A DNA stretch of 64,000 nt. Source: Sphaerisporangium sp040683095. Its GTDB lineage: Bacteria; Actinomycetota; Actinomycetes; Streptosporangiales; Streptosporangiaceae. Below, one piece after another: positions 17,961 to 25,891 of this stretch. The notes beneath the pieces were generated by a model that saw only the letters and a list, made by a program, of their open reading frames with translations, was not told the origin of the DNA and did not search any database. How positions within the stretch are numbered: the first letter of the stretch is position 1; each line of letters begins with the position of its first letter. Position numbers and translations under genes: made by a program. The stretch spans positions 109,069 to 173,068 of the forward strand of contig NZ_JBFBCI010000010.1 of the NCBI RefSeq assembly GCF_040683095.1, given 5' to 3'.

Positions 17961-18632
17961 CTAAAGTCGTCGATCTCGCCCGTCTGCGTCGCCCTCGGTC
18001 GGGTCGACGCCGCGGTCGAGCGCGTCCCACAGCGACCGCTCGGCCGGCCGCCCGGCGCGGCCCTCGCTCGCGGGGGCGGAACCGCCGGAGCCGCGCCCCG
18101 GCCGGTCGTAGCGCTCCGACATGCCGGGCCAGCGCGCCCCCCGCGCGACGGCGAGGACGCCCGCCACCAGCAGCAGGACTCCCCCGGCCACCGCCGCCGC
18201 GGGCCACGCCCAGGTGTGCGCGACGGCGGCGGTGTCCGCGCCGGTCACCGTGGTGCGCTCCTCGGCCAGCGAGATCAGCCGCGGGGAGGACGCCACCCCG
18301 CCCGCGACCGCCCCGGCCAGGGCCAGGCCGATCAGCCCGAGGACGGCGCCCACCAGCCCACGCCACACCCCCCGGGTCGCGAGCACGGCGACCACCGCGG
18401 CCAGCGCGGCGAGGGCCAGCGGGCTCAGCACGGGGACGATCTCGCCGCCGGTGAGCGGCACGGGCGCCGCGCGGGCAACCCCGGCGCCACCACCGAGGGC
18501 GACCGTGGCCCAGGTGCGCCCGGAGGAGGCCAGCGCGAGGACGGCCCCGGCCACGCCGAGCGCCAGCCAGGCGAGCAGCCCGCGCCGGGACCGGCCCTCC
18601 GGGGACGCCTCGGGGACGCGGGTGGCGGTCAT
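17961..18632 (-). CDS. Trp-biosynthesis-associated membrane protein (Trp_oprn_chp family)
   Basis: A 223-residue protein with four membrane helices (about 17-35, 66-87, 90-113, 142-165) and a hydrophilic C-terminus ending in the family-like SERYDRP and LWDALDRGVDPT segments. The family is found beside tryptophan genes in actinobacteria. A transport or regulatory role has been presumed but not shown. It is 34 nt after hisI on the same strand. In many relatives trpE lies between hisI and this gene; here there is no room for it. Confidence 0.9.
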   Translation of the reverse strand: MTATRVPEASPEGRSRRGLLAWLALGVAGAVLALASSGRTWATVALGGGAGVARAAPVPLTGGEIVPVLSPLALAALAAVVAVLATRGVWRGLVGAVLGLIGLALAGAVAGGVASSPRLISLAEERTTVTGADTAAVAHTWAWPAAAVAGGVLLLVAGVLAVARGARWPGMSERYDRPGRGSGGSAPASEGRAGRPAERSLWDALDRGVDPTEGDADGRDRRL

Positions 18633-18666
18633 CTCGCCCCGCCCACGGCCGTCCCCTGGCCCGTGC

Positions 18667-19011
18667 TCATGAGGAGACCGGCAGGACGTCGGCGTCGAAG
18701 CAGGTGCGGTCGCCGGTGTGGCAGGCCGCGCCGACCTGGTCGACCTTGAGCAGGATCGTGTCGCCGTCGCAGTCGAGCGCGACGTGCCTGACCCACTGGA
18801 CGTGACCGGAGGTCTCGCCCTTCACCCAGTAGGAGCGGCGGCTGCGCGACCAGTAGGTGGCGCGGCCGGTGGTCAGCGTGCGGTGCAGCGCCTCGTCGTC
18901 CATCCAGGCCAGCATGAGCACCTCGCCGGTGTCGTGCTGCTGGACGACCGCGGGCACCAGGCCGCCGGGATCGCGCTTGAGACGGTCCGCGATCTTCGGA
19001 TCAAGAGGCAT
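18667..19011 (-). CDS. hisI: Phosphoribosyl-AMP cyclohydrolase
   Basis: A 114-residue enzyme that opens the purine ring of phosphoribosyl-AMP in histidine synthesis. YWSRSRRSYWVKGETSGH, the metal-binding DCDGDTILLKVDQVG and AACHTGDRTCF are all present. The start MPLDPKIADRL (19011) fits the family. The frame extends to 19245 but without homology. It is a HisI domain only, with no fused HisE. It is physically apart from the main his operon and leads the membrane protein gene. No strong ribosome-binding site is seen. Confidence 0.96.
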   Translation of the reverse strand: MPLDPKIADRLKRDPGGLVPAVVQQHDTGEVLMLAWMDDEALHRTLTTGRATYWSRSRRSYWVKGETSGHVQWVRHVALDCDGDTILLKVDQVGAACHTGDRTCFDADVLPVSS

Positions 19012-19335
19012 GGTGCAATTCTGCCGCAACCAGCCGCAGGGGCAGGTCACCGCACGGATACGCGCGGAAACCAGCCTCGCCGCGGTACACCGAACCGGCC
19101 GGCCACCGGGCCGTGCTGGACGCCACGACACGCCCGGAGGCGTTGACCAGCAGCGGCGGCGCTGATCGTGCTCTCGGTGGTCCCGATCTGTCTGGCGCAG
19201 CGTCTCTCGGGCACCGCGAGCACCCACTGACCTCAGCCGCTCCAAGCAACATCGCGCAACATATGGGGATAAGAGGAAAACCTCACGCTACGGTCTGGAT
19301 TGTCAGCTAACACACGCATCCCAAGAGGTGCCCCT
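19012..19335. promoter_or_regulatory. Divergent regulatory region hisI / XRE with GCAACAT repeats
   Basis: This 324-base region has no gene. Near its right end, AAGCAACATCG (19244-19254) is followed by a second GCAACAT (19256-19262), about 75 nt before the XRE start. AAGCAACATCG recurs exactly at 20184-20194, at the XRE stop codon and upstream of the first small gene. Repeats placed before both units suggest an autoregulatory operator. This is inference. Confidence 0.45.
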
Positions 19336-20184
19336 ATGCCCTCACCGCGCATAACGGAGGCGAAAGGAATACTCGCCGCGCGACTCCGCGAGATACGCAA
19401 CGAAGCCAGCCTGACCGGACGGACGCTGGCGTCCCAGGCGGGCTGGCACTACTCCAAGGTGTCCAAGATCGAGCACGCGGCGCAGATGCCGAACGAGAAC
19501 GACATCCGGTTGTGGTGCCGGGTCTGCGACGCCGAGGAGTACGTCGTCGACCTCATCGCGGCCGTCCGCAACATCGACTCCATGTACACCGAGTGGCGGC
19601 GGCTCGAGGCCACCGGGCTGCGGCACGTCCAGGAGTCGTTCCAGCCGCTCTACCGCGAGACCCAGCAGTTCCGGGTGTTCCAGCACTCCGCGGTGCCGGG
19701 CCTGCTCCAGACCCCCGGGTACGCCCGCGCCCACCTGCGTACCGTCATCGAGTTCCGCGGCATCCCCGACGACCTGGAGGAGGCCGTCGGCGTCCGCCTG
19801 CGGCACCAGGAGGTGCTCACCGCGGGCGGCAAGCGGTTCATGTTCATCGTCGGGGAGCAGGCGCTGCGCACGCCGGTGTGCGGCCCCGAGGAGATGGCCG
19901 CGCAGCTCGCGCGCCTGGCGGACCTGACGATCAACATGCCGCAACTCAGCTTCGGCGTGATTCCGGCACGCGGCCGTCCGTCCTTGATGCCGCCCGAAAA
20001 TTTCTGGATATATGACGATAATCAGGTGCGCGTCGATGCCATCCCCGGCCAGTTCCGGATCAAAACCCCCACCGACGTGGCGCTGTACGAACGCGCCTTC
20101 GCGACCCTCGCCGAGGCCGCCGTCTATGGTCAGGCGGCCCGCGACCTGATCAACGCGGTGGCGGGTGAATTGAGAGAAACATGA
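19336..20184 (+). CDS. XRE-family regulator with DUF5753 domain
   Basis: A 282-residue protein. The N-terminal HTH (about 10-65: LREIRNEASLTGRTLASQAG, then YSKVSKIEHAAQMP) is followed by the actinobacterial DUF5753 domain (about 95-275), with typical segments such as AVPGLLQTPGYARA, QEVL and FGVIPA. The start at 19336 follows AGAGG. An earlier in-frame start at 19300 lacks a site. Such regulators are numerous in actinomycetes and usually sit by a DUF397 partner. Here the partners are two different small proteins. Likely a DNA-binding controller of its own locus. Confidence 0.93.
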   Translation: MPSPRITEAKGILAARLREIRNEASLTGRTLASQAGWHYSKVSKIEHAAQMPNENDIRLWCRVCDAEEYVVDLIAAVRNIDSMYTEWRRLEATGLRHVQESFQPLYRETQQFRVFQHSAVPGLLQTPGYARAHLRTVIEFRGIPDDLEEAVGVRLRHQEVLTAGGKRFMFIVGEQALRTPVCGPEEMAAQLARLADLTINMPQLSFGVIPARGRPSLMPPENFWIYDDNQVRVDAIPGQFRIKTPTDVALYERAFATLAEAAVYGQAARDLINAVAGELRET

Positions 20185-20194
20185 AGCAACATCG
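20184..20194. promoter_or_regulatory. Second copy of the AAGCAACATCG motif
   Basis: This 11-base match to 19244-19254 overlaps the XRE stop codon and is followed by GTTGAT, making a partial dyad CAAC-N3-GTTG. It lies about 155 nt before the first small gene and is a candidate operator for its promoter. Confidence 0.4.
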
Positions 20195-20346
20195 TTGATC
20201 TCGCGCGCGCCCGGAGCCTAGCCTCGCATCGAACTCCGTTCCGAACTCTGGACGACCTCAGTCGCGGCGCGGGACTCCCGGCCCGCATCGCACACCCCTC
20301 AAGGACGAGCCAGGCGCGGATCGCCGTGCCGGTGAGGAGTCACCTC

Positions 20347-20688
20347 GTGCCCGCCCTCCACGTCGAAGCGGCCGCGCTGGTCTGCAGGCGTCCCTCGGCG
20401 GACGTCCGGCGAATCGCCGAGGAGCTCCAGGCGTCGCTCGCCCGCCATGAGATCCCCGCCTACATCTACTACCTGGAGGACGGCCAGGCCGCCGTCTCCC
20501 TGTGGCAGGGGCTGCTCGCCCGGATCGACGGCCGCATCATCTGGTGGACGAGCCCGCATCCGAGCCGCAGGGGCGGCGCCCTGCGGACCTTCGCGGTCTC
20601 CCCCGCCACCGCGGCCGCCCGGCTGGCGGACCACTACGCGACGCTGCGCGAGAAGTACGTCCCCCGGCTCTACGCCCACCCCGAGTGA
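20347..20688 (+). CDS. Small protein of unknown function downstream of the XRE regulator
   Basis: 113 residues from GTG at 20347, chosen because GAGGAG ends 7 nt upstream. GTG 20326 would add seven residues. No signal peptide or membrane helix. It is mixed alpha/beta with a Trp-rich centre (IDGRIIWWTSPHPSRRGG) after an amphipathic helix (VRRIAEELQASLARH). The next gene has the same plan: a helix with LQA.L..R followed by a WW segment. The two may be diverged paralogs. I know no family name. Position suggests it is controlled by, or signals to, the XRE regulator. Confidence 0.75.
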   Translation: MPALHVEAAALVCRRPSADVRRIAEELQASLARHEIPAYIYYLEDGQAAVSLWQGLLARIDGRIIWWTSPHPSRRGGALRTFAVSPATAAARLADHYATLREKYVPRLYAHPE

Positions 20689-20704
20689 CAGTAGGGAGTC
20701 CCTC

Positions 20705-21010
20705 ATGACGAGCATCGGCGAGGTCGCCGGCGCCGCCACGGCCGTCACGGCCGTCGCGCACCTGCAGGCGCTCGGCGACTCGCTCCAGGCCCGCGGCCTG
20801 CACGCGCGTGTCGGAGAGACCAGCGGGGGCATCCCGCAGCTGATCGTGGTCAGCACGGCGGTCCCGACGCTGTCGGAGGTCGTGTTCGCCGCCCAGGGCG
20901 AGGGCACCTGGTGGTTCTGGTGGCCGTGGGCCGAGCGCATCGCCCCGGTCCATGAGCTGCCCACCGCGGTCGCGCGCGTCTGCGGGGTGCTCACCCCGCC
21001 GCGGGGCTGA
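20705..21010 (+). CDS. Second small Trp-rich protein of the XRE locus
   Basis: 101 residues, ATG at 20705 with AGGGAG upstream, 16 nt after the previous stop. An Ala/Val-rich N-terminal helix and LQALGDSLQARGLHARVG are followed by GEGTWWFWWPWAERIAP, an unusual run of five Trp in eight residues, then a C-terminal helix. It is soluble by appearance. Weak architectural similarity to the preceding 113-residue protein suggests a pair. Function unknown. Confidence 0.72.
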   Translation: MTSIGEVAGAATAVTAVAHLQALGDSLQARGLHARVGETSGGIPQLIVVSTAVPTLSEVVFAAQGEGTWWFWWPWAERIAPVHELPTAVARVCGVLTPPRG

Positions 21011-21052
21011 CGGGTCGGGCGCCGGCATGGCGCCCGTTTTCGTGTGAATAAA

Positions 21053-21071
21053 ACCTACTAAACAAGTAGGT
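21053..21071. promoter_or_regulatory. Palindrome ACCTACT-N5-AGTAGGT upstream of the monooxygenase operon
   Basis: Perfect 7-bp arms with spacer AAACA, in an AT-rich patch, 87 nt before the monooxygenase start. TTGACG (21073-21078) directly follows and could be a -35 element, putting the palindrome in operator position. It is a likely site for a dimeric repressor, perhaps one sensing sulfur supply, given the operon. The regulator is not identified. Confidence 0.6.
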
Positions 21072-21158
21072 CTTGACGGGAAATCCTCCTCTGTGCTGGA
21101 GTGGAGCACGCGCGCCCCTCGTACGTCCACGGCCGGCCCGGCCAGAAAGGTTTCCACC

Positions 21159-22313
21159 ATGCCCGTCGAGTTTCTCGGAATCGGTGGCACGCACGACGGA
21201 TCGGAGACCACACACCGATCCGGCCCGTCCTTCGACAAGCAGTACACGCTCAGGCTCGCCCGCGCCCACCAGGAGTACGGGTGGGACCGGGTGCTGTTCG
21301 CCTACGGGTCCGGCGCGCCCGATCCCGCCCAGGCCGCCGCGTACGTCGCGAGCCGCGTCGAAGACCTGCAGATCCTGCTCGCCCACCGACCCAACGTCTC
21401 TTACCCGACCTTCGCCCTGAAGACCTTCGCCACCCTCGACCAGATCAGCGACGGCCGCCTGACCGTGCACTTCATCACCGGCGGCACCGACCACGAGCAG
21501 CAACGCGAGGGCGACTTCCTCACCAAGGACGAGCGGTACTCCCGGACCCGCGAGTACATCCAGATCGTCAAGAAGGGCTGGACCTCGCACACGCCCTTCG
21601 ACCACGAGGGCGAGCACTACCGCTTCAACGACTTCGTCTCCGACGTCTTCCCCGCCCAGCGGCCGAGGCCCCGGGTGTCGTTCGGCGGCTCCTCCCCCGC
21701 CGCGTACCGGGCGGGCGGCGCCGAGGCGGACATCTTCTGCCTGTGGGGCGAGCCGCTGGCCCAGACCGCCGAGCAGATCGAGTCGGTGAAGCGGGCCGCC
21801 AAGGACGCCGGCCGCGAGGACGTGCCGAGGATCCAGGTCGCCTTCCGTCCCATCATCGCCCCGACCGAGGAGCTGGCCTGGGAGAAGGCGTACCGCACGC
21901 TGTCCCTGATCAAGGCGCGCCGGCAGAACGGCACGATCGTCCGGGGCAACCATCCCGGGCACGCGCCGGAGAACACCGGATCGCAACGCCTGATCGCCAT
22001 CGCCGAGCAGGGCGAGCGCTTCGACCGCGCCCTGTGGACGCCCACCGCCGCCGCCACCGGGGGCGCGGGCAACTCGAACGCCCTGGTGGGCACCCCGGAG
22101 ACGGTCGCCCAGGCGCTGCTGGACTACTACGACCTCGGGGTGGAGATCCTCTCCGCGCGCGGGTACGACCTGCTCGACGACGCCATCGACTTCGGGCGGC
22201 ACGTCATCCCCCTGGTGCGCGAGGAGGTCGCCAAGCGCGAGGCCGCCGAGGAAGAGCGGCGGCGCGCGGCCACCCCGCCCGGCGCCCGGTCCGCCGGCCT
22301 GTCCGCCGTCTGA
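21159..22313 (+). CDS. LLM-class flavin-dependent monooxygenase, SsuD-like
   Basis: A 384-residue luciferase-like TIM barrel. FLGIGGTHDGSET at the start, HFITGGTDHEQQREGDFL, DERYSRTREY and FGGSSPAAYRAGGAEADIF-like elements match the alkanesulfonate/alkylthio monooxygenase (SsuD/MsuD) branch. With FMNH2 from a partner reductase and O2 it would oxidise a sulfur compound. No reductase gene is nearby. AGAAAGG precedes ATG 21159. It is first of a five-gene set with a polar amino-acid importer and a GNAT. In Bacillus the same combination (YtmO/CmoO, TcyJKLMN, YtmI) salvages S-alkylcysteines, so a sulfur amino-acid substrate is more likely than an alkanesulfonate. Confidence 0.9.
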   Translation: MPVEFLGIGGTHDGSETTHRSGPSFDKQYTLRLARAHQEYGWDRVLFAYGSGAPDPAQAAAYVASRVEDLQILLAHRPNVSYPTFALKTFATLDQISDGRLTVHFITGGTDHEQQREGDFLTKDERYSRTREYIQIVKKGWTSHTPFDHEGEHYRFNDFVSDVFPAQRPRPRVSFGGSSPAAYRAGGAEADIFCLWGEPLAQTAEQIESVKRAAKDAGREDVPRIQVAFRPIIAPTEELAWEKAYRTLSLIKARRQNGTIVRGNHPGHAPENTGSQRLIAIAEQGERFDRALWTPTAAATGGAGNSNALVGTPETVAQALLDYYDLGVEILSARGYDLLDDAIDFGRHVIPLVREEVAKREAAEEERRRAATPPGARSAGLSAV

Positions 22314-22331
22314 GAGCGAGCCGCGTTCCCC

Positions 22332-23510
22332 ATGTCCGTACCCCCGAAGACCGCGCCGTCCGGCACCGCGCCAACCAACACAGCGCTGTCCAACACAGCG
22401 CTGTCCAACACAGCGCCGTCCGGCACCGCGCCGTCCCCGTCCGCCTCCCCCGAGGCCGTGCCCCGCGATATCGTGCCGGCCGAAACCCCGCCCTCCGCGA
22501 TCGCGCCGACCGAAACCCGGCGGGCCGAAACACCCACGACCGGAACGGATCCATCCGAAACCCCGTCGGCAGCCGCCCCCGAGGACACGCCGGGCGAGGC
22601 GCTGAAGGTCGTCACCGCCCGGCATCCCGGGCGCCTGGCGGGGGCGGCCGTCGTGCTGGTGCTGCTCGCCATGGCGGCCAGCGCCCTGATCACCAACACC
22701 GCGTGGGACTGGCCGGTCGTGGGCGAGTACCTGTTCGCGCCCTCCATCCTGCGGGCGGTGGCGTTCACGCTGCAGCTGACCGCGCTCGGCATCGTGCTCG
22801 GCTTCGTGATCGGCACGGTGGTCGCCCTCATGCGGCTGTCCACGAACCCGCTGCTCAGCTCAGTCGCCTGGGGCTACACGTGGCTGTTCCGCTCGGTGCC
22901 GCTGATCCTGCAGCTGCTGTTCTGGTACAACCTGGCGCTGCTGTACAAGCAGATCTCGTTCGGCGTGCCGTTCGGCCCGTCGTTCTTCTCGATCGGCACG
23001 ATGGACCTGATCGGCCCGGTCACGGCGGCGGCCATCGGCCTCGCCCTCCACCAGGGCGCCTACGCCGCCGAGATCGTGCGAGCCGGGTTCCTGTCGGTGG
23101 ACCACGGCCAGCTCGAGGCCGCCGCGGCGCTCGGCATCCCCCGCACGCGGCAGATCTTCAAGATCATATTGCCGCAGGCGATGCGGACGATCATCCCGAC
23201 CGCGGGCAACGAGATCATCGGCCTGGTCAAGGGCACCTCGGTCGTGTACATCATGGCGCTGCCGGAGCTCTTCTACCAGGCGCAGGTCATCTACAACCGC
23301 AGCGGGCGCGTCATCGCGCTGCTGCTGGTCGCGGCGATCTGGTACCTCATCCTGACCACGGTGCTGTCGATCGCGCAGTACTACCTGGAGCGGCACTACG
23401 CCAAGGGTTCCAGCAGGCGCCTGCCCGAGACGCCGCTCGGACGCCTGCGCCGGGCGTTCGCCGAGCGCGCCGCCGCCCCCGCCGGCGAGACCTCGGGGAG
23501 GACGCCGTGA
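22332..23510 (+). CDS. Polar amino-acid ABC transporter permease with long repetitive N-terminus
   Basis: 392 residues. The C-terminal about 290 are a HisM/GlnP-type permease: five or six membrane helices, the cytoplasmic coupling motif EAAAALGIPRTRQIFKIILP and QAMRTIIPTAGNEIIGLVK. The first about 90 residues are an unstructured Thr/Pro/Ala/Ser extension with a degenerate pentapeptide repeat, which the family normally lacks. ATG 22332 is 18 nt after the monooxygenase stop. A later start near the first helix cannot be excluded, but the frame is open throughout. One permease gene implies a homodimer. Confidence 0.92.
   Translation: MSVPPKTAPSGTAPTNTALSNTALSNTAPSGTAPSPSASPEAVPRDIVPAETPPSAIAPTETRRAETPTTGTDPSETPSAAAPEDTPGEALKVVTARHPGRLAGAAVVLVLLAMAASALITNTAWDWPVVGEYLFAPSILRAVAFTLQLTALGIVLGFVIGTVVALMRLSTNPLLSSVAWGYTWLFRSVPLILQLLFWYNLALLYKQISFGVPFGPSFFSIGTMDLIGPVTAAAIGLALHQGAYAAEIVRAGFLSVDHGQLEAAAALGIPRTRQIFKIILPQAMRTIIPTAGNEIIGLVKGTSVVYIMALPELFYQAQVIYNRSGRVIALLLVAAIWYLILTTVLSIAQYYLERHYAKGSSRRLPETPLGRLRRAFAERAAAPAGETSGRTP
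22353..22442 (+). repeat. Six 15-bp tandem units in the permease N-terminus
   Basis: Units start at 22353, 22368, 22383, 22398, 22413 and 22428. Those at 22383 and 22398 are identical (GCGCTGTCCAACACA). Those at 22353 and 22413 are identical (GCGCCGTCCGGCACC). They encode the pattern A(L/P)S(N/G)T. In-frame slippage is expected. Confidence 0.9.
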
Positions 23511-24271
23511 CCCGGCCGATGGTGGAGCTGCGCGGCGTGCACAAGCGGTTCGGCACGCTGGAGGTCCTGCGCGACGTGAGCCTGCGGGTCGACCCCGGCG
23601 AGGTGACCGTGATCATGGGCCCCTCCGGCTCCGGCAAGTCCACCCTGCTGCGCAGCGTCAACCACCTGGAGAAGGTGGACCGCGGCTCGGTCCTCATCGA
23701 CGGCGAGCTCGTCGGCTACCGCCGCGCCGGGAACCGCCTGCACGAGCTGCCCGAGCGGGAGATCCTGCGCAGGCGCGCGCGCATCGGCTTCGTGTTCCAG
23801 AACTTCAACCTGTTCCCGCACCTCACCGTCCGCCAGAACGTCACCGAGGCGCCGGTGTCGGCGCGGCGCCGTCCCCGGGCCGAGGTGGAGGAGCTGGCCA
23901 CGCGGCTGCTCGACCGCGTGGGCCTGGCCGACAAGGCGGACGAGTACCCGCGCCGCCTGTCCGGGGGCCAGCAGCAGCGCGTGGCCATCGCGCGGGCGCT
24001 CGCCCTGGAGCCGAAGGTCGTGCTGTTCGACGAGCCGACCTCCGCGCTGGACCCCGAGCTGGTGGGCGAGGTGCTGGACGTCATGAAGGACCTCGCCCGC
24101 AGCGGCACGACCATGATCGTCGTCACCCACGAGGTCGGCTTCGCCCGCGAGGTCGCCGACACCGTCGTCTTCATGGACGCGGGCCGCGTCGTCGAGCAGG
24201 GGACTCCCGGCCAGGTGCTGGACGCCCCCCGGCACGAGCGCACCCGCGCCTTCCTGAGCAAAGTGCTCTGA
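23507..24271 (+). CDS. Polar amino-acid ABC transporter ATPase
   Basis: 254 residues. GTG start overlaps the permease stop (GTGA). Walker A is GPSGSGKST, the Q-loop FVFQNFNLFPHLT, the signature LSGGQQQRVAIARA, Walker B VVLFDEPTSALD and the H-loop VVTHEVGFA. It belongs to the HisP/GlnQ family and powers the permease. No regulatory C-terminal domain. Confidence 0.96.
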   Translation: MTRPMVELRGVHKRFGTLEVLRDVSLRVDPGEVTVIMGPSGSGKSTLLRSVNHLEKVDRGSVLIDGELVGYRRAGNRLHELPEREILRRRARIGFVFQNFNLFPHLTVRQNVTEAPVSARRRPRAEVEELATRLLDRVGLADKADEYPRRLSGGQQQRVAIARALALEPKVVLFDEPTSALDPELVGEVLDVMKDLARSGTTMIVVTHEVGFAREVADTVVFMDAGRVVEQGTPGQVLDAPRHERTRAFLSKVL

Positions 24272-24306
24272 CCCCTATCAGTACCTTCGATAAAGGAACG
24301 AACGCA

Positions 24307-25326
24307 ATGGCAACACTCCCCCGTGCGGTCCGTCATGCCCACCGCCGTGTGGCCGCGCTCGGCCTGCTCGCGCTGCTGGCCACGGCCTGCGGTCAGGGCT
24401 CGGCCACCGGCGGGGACGCCCCCGCCGCCGCCCCGGTCAACGCCTCCGACGCCGCGGCCACCGCCCCGCTGAAGATCAACACCAGCCCGGAGCAGAACCG
24501 CGTCCGGGCGGACAAGGCGGAGGACGTCGCCGCGAAGGTGCCCGAGGCCATCCGCGCCCGCGGCGAGCTGATCGTCGGGATCACCGGGGACGGCACCCCG
24601 CCGCTGTCCTTCCTCGCCGACGACGACAGCACCGTGATCGGCGTCGAGTCCGACATCGCCCAGCTCGTCGCCGACGTGCTCGGCCTGAAACTGCGGCTGG
24701 ACCGCACCTCGTGGGAGAACCTCTTCCTCGCGGTGAAGTCGGGCAAGGACGACGTCGGGTTCTCCAACATCACGGTCACCGAGGAACGCAAGGACATCTA
24801 CGACTTCGCGACCTACCGCGTCGACCAGCTCGCCTGGGAGGTCGCCAAGGACGGGAAGGTCACCAAGATCGCGCAGCCGTCGGACATCGCGGGGCTGAAG
24901 GTGTCGGTCGGCTCGGGCACCAACCAGGAGAAGATCCTGCTGGACTGGGACGAGCAGAACAAGAAGGCCGGTCTCGCCCCCATCGAGGTGCAGTACTACC
25001 AGCGGCCCGCCGACTACTACCTGGCCCTGAAGTCCGGCCGCATCGACGCCTACTTCGGCCCGAACCCGACCTCGGCATACCATGCGGCGGTGAGCGGGGA
25101 CACCAAGATCGTCGGGACGCTGTCCGGCGCCGGCGAGTCCCTGCAGGGCCTCATCGCCGCCATGACCCAGAAGGGCAACGGGCTCGTCCAGCCCGTCTCC
25201 GAGGCGCTGAACACCGTGATCAAGAACGGGAAGTACGCCGAGGTGCTCAAGCGCTGGGGACTGTCGAACGAGGCCATCCCGACCTCGCAGGTCAACCCCC
25301 CGGGCCTGCCACGCCAGAGGAAGTGA
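24307..25326 (+). CDS. Substrate-binding lipoprotein of the polar amino-acid importer
   Basis: 339 residues. A lipoprotein signal (basic start, hydrophobic core, LLATAC with Cys28) is followed by a linker of about 60 residues and an SBP_bac_3 fold (IVGITGDGTPPLSFLADDD, GVESDIAQLVADVLGL, DDVGFSNITVTEERKD, VGSGTNQEKIL). It should be lipidated by Lgt and deliver an amino acid or derivative to the permease. The ligand cannot be read from sequence. Context favours cystine or S-substituted cysteines. 35 nt after the ATPase gene. Confidence 0.94.
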   Translation: MATLPRAVRHAHRRVAALGLLALLATACGQGSATGGDAPAAAPVNASDAAATAPLKINTSPEQNRVRADKAEDVAAKVPEAIRARGELIVGITGDGTPPLSFLADDDSTVIGVESDIAQLVADVLGLKLRLDRTSWENLFLAVKSGKDDVGFSNITVTEERKDIYDFATYRVDQLAWEVAKDGKVTKIAQPSDIAGLKVSVGSGTNQEKILLDWDEQNKKAGLAPIEVQYYQRPADYYLALKSGRIDAYFGPNPTSAYHAAVSGDTKIVGTLSGAGESLQGLIAAMTQKGNGLVQPVSEALNTVIKNGKYAEVLKRWGLSNEAIPTSQVNPPGLPRQRK

Positions 25327-25336
25327 GCCCCGCCGC

Positions 25337-25891
25337 ATGACCCACGACGCCGCCACGCCGCCCGCCGCCACGGAGACGATCGAGACCCGCCAGGTGGAGG
25401 TGCGCGACCCCGCCGCCGCGCCCCTGCTGGCCGGCCTCCACCTGGAGTACCACACCAGGTACGGGCCGAACGACGAGCTCGGCCGCTACCCCGACGCCGA
25501 GTTCGCCCCGCCGGGCGGCTCGTTCCTGATCCTGGTCGAGCGCGGCGTGACGGTGGCCGGGGGCGCGTTCCGCCGGTACGACGCCGTGACGGCCGAGCTC
25601 AAGCGGATCTGGACCCACTCCGGCCACCGCAGGCGGGGGCTCGGGCTGCTGGTCGTGCGGGCGCTGGAGGAGGAGGCTGCCCGCCGGGGTTACCGGCGCG
25701 TCCACCTGACGACCGGCCCCCGCCAGCCGGAGGCCGCCGGGCTGTACCTGCGCGCCGGGTACCGGCCGCTGCACGACCTGTCCGTCCCCGTCGAGACGCT
25801 GGACCACCTGATCTTCGAGAAGGACCTCCCGGCCGGCGGCGGCCGGGATGCGGGTCAGGACGTGTGGGCGCCGGAGGTCCAGGACGCGTAG
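25337..25891 (+). CDS. GNAT-family N-acetyltransferase
   Basis: 184 residues. The acetyl-CoA site is HRRRGLGLLVVRALEEEAARRG (positions about 95-116; Arg/Gly-x-Gly loop), preceded by the beta-strand ELKRIWTHSG and followed by AAGLYLRAGYRPL. ATG is 10 nt after the binding-protein stop, so same operon. In Bacillus S-alkylcysteine salvage the GNAT acetylates the imported amino acid before monooxygenation. A similar task is inferred. The last 37 nt overlap the 3' end of the convergent ABC exporter gene. Confidence 0.88.
   Translation: MTHDAATPPAATETIETRQVEVRDPAAAPLLAGLHLEYHTRYGPNDELGRYPDAEFAPPGGSFLILVERGVTVAGGAFRRYDAVTAELKRIWTHSGHRRRGLGLLVVRALEEEAARRGYRRVHLTTGPRQPEAAGLYLRAGYRPLHDLSVPVETLDHLIFEKDLPAGGGRDAGQDVWAPEVQDA

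Noticed and set aside
21001..21158. SAM or other riboswitch before the sulfur operon
   Set aside because: The leader is only about 85 nt after the palindrome and shows no multi-helix fold. A protein operator explains the dyad better.
22353..22442. CRISPR-like short repeats
   Set aside because: Units are contiguous 15-mers in frame inside a gene, with no spacers. It is a coding tandem repeat.
21101..24271. 1056-codon plus-strand frame ending in the ABC ATPase
   Set aside because: Only the last 254 codons (from GTG 23507) are the ATPase. The rest is an out-of-frame reading of the monooxygenase and permease genes, which have clear family sequences in other frames.
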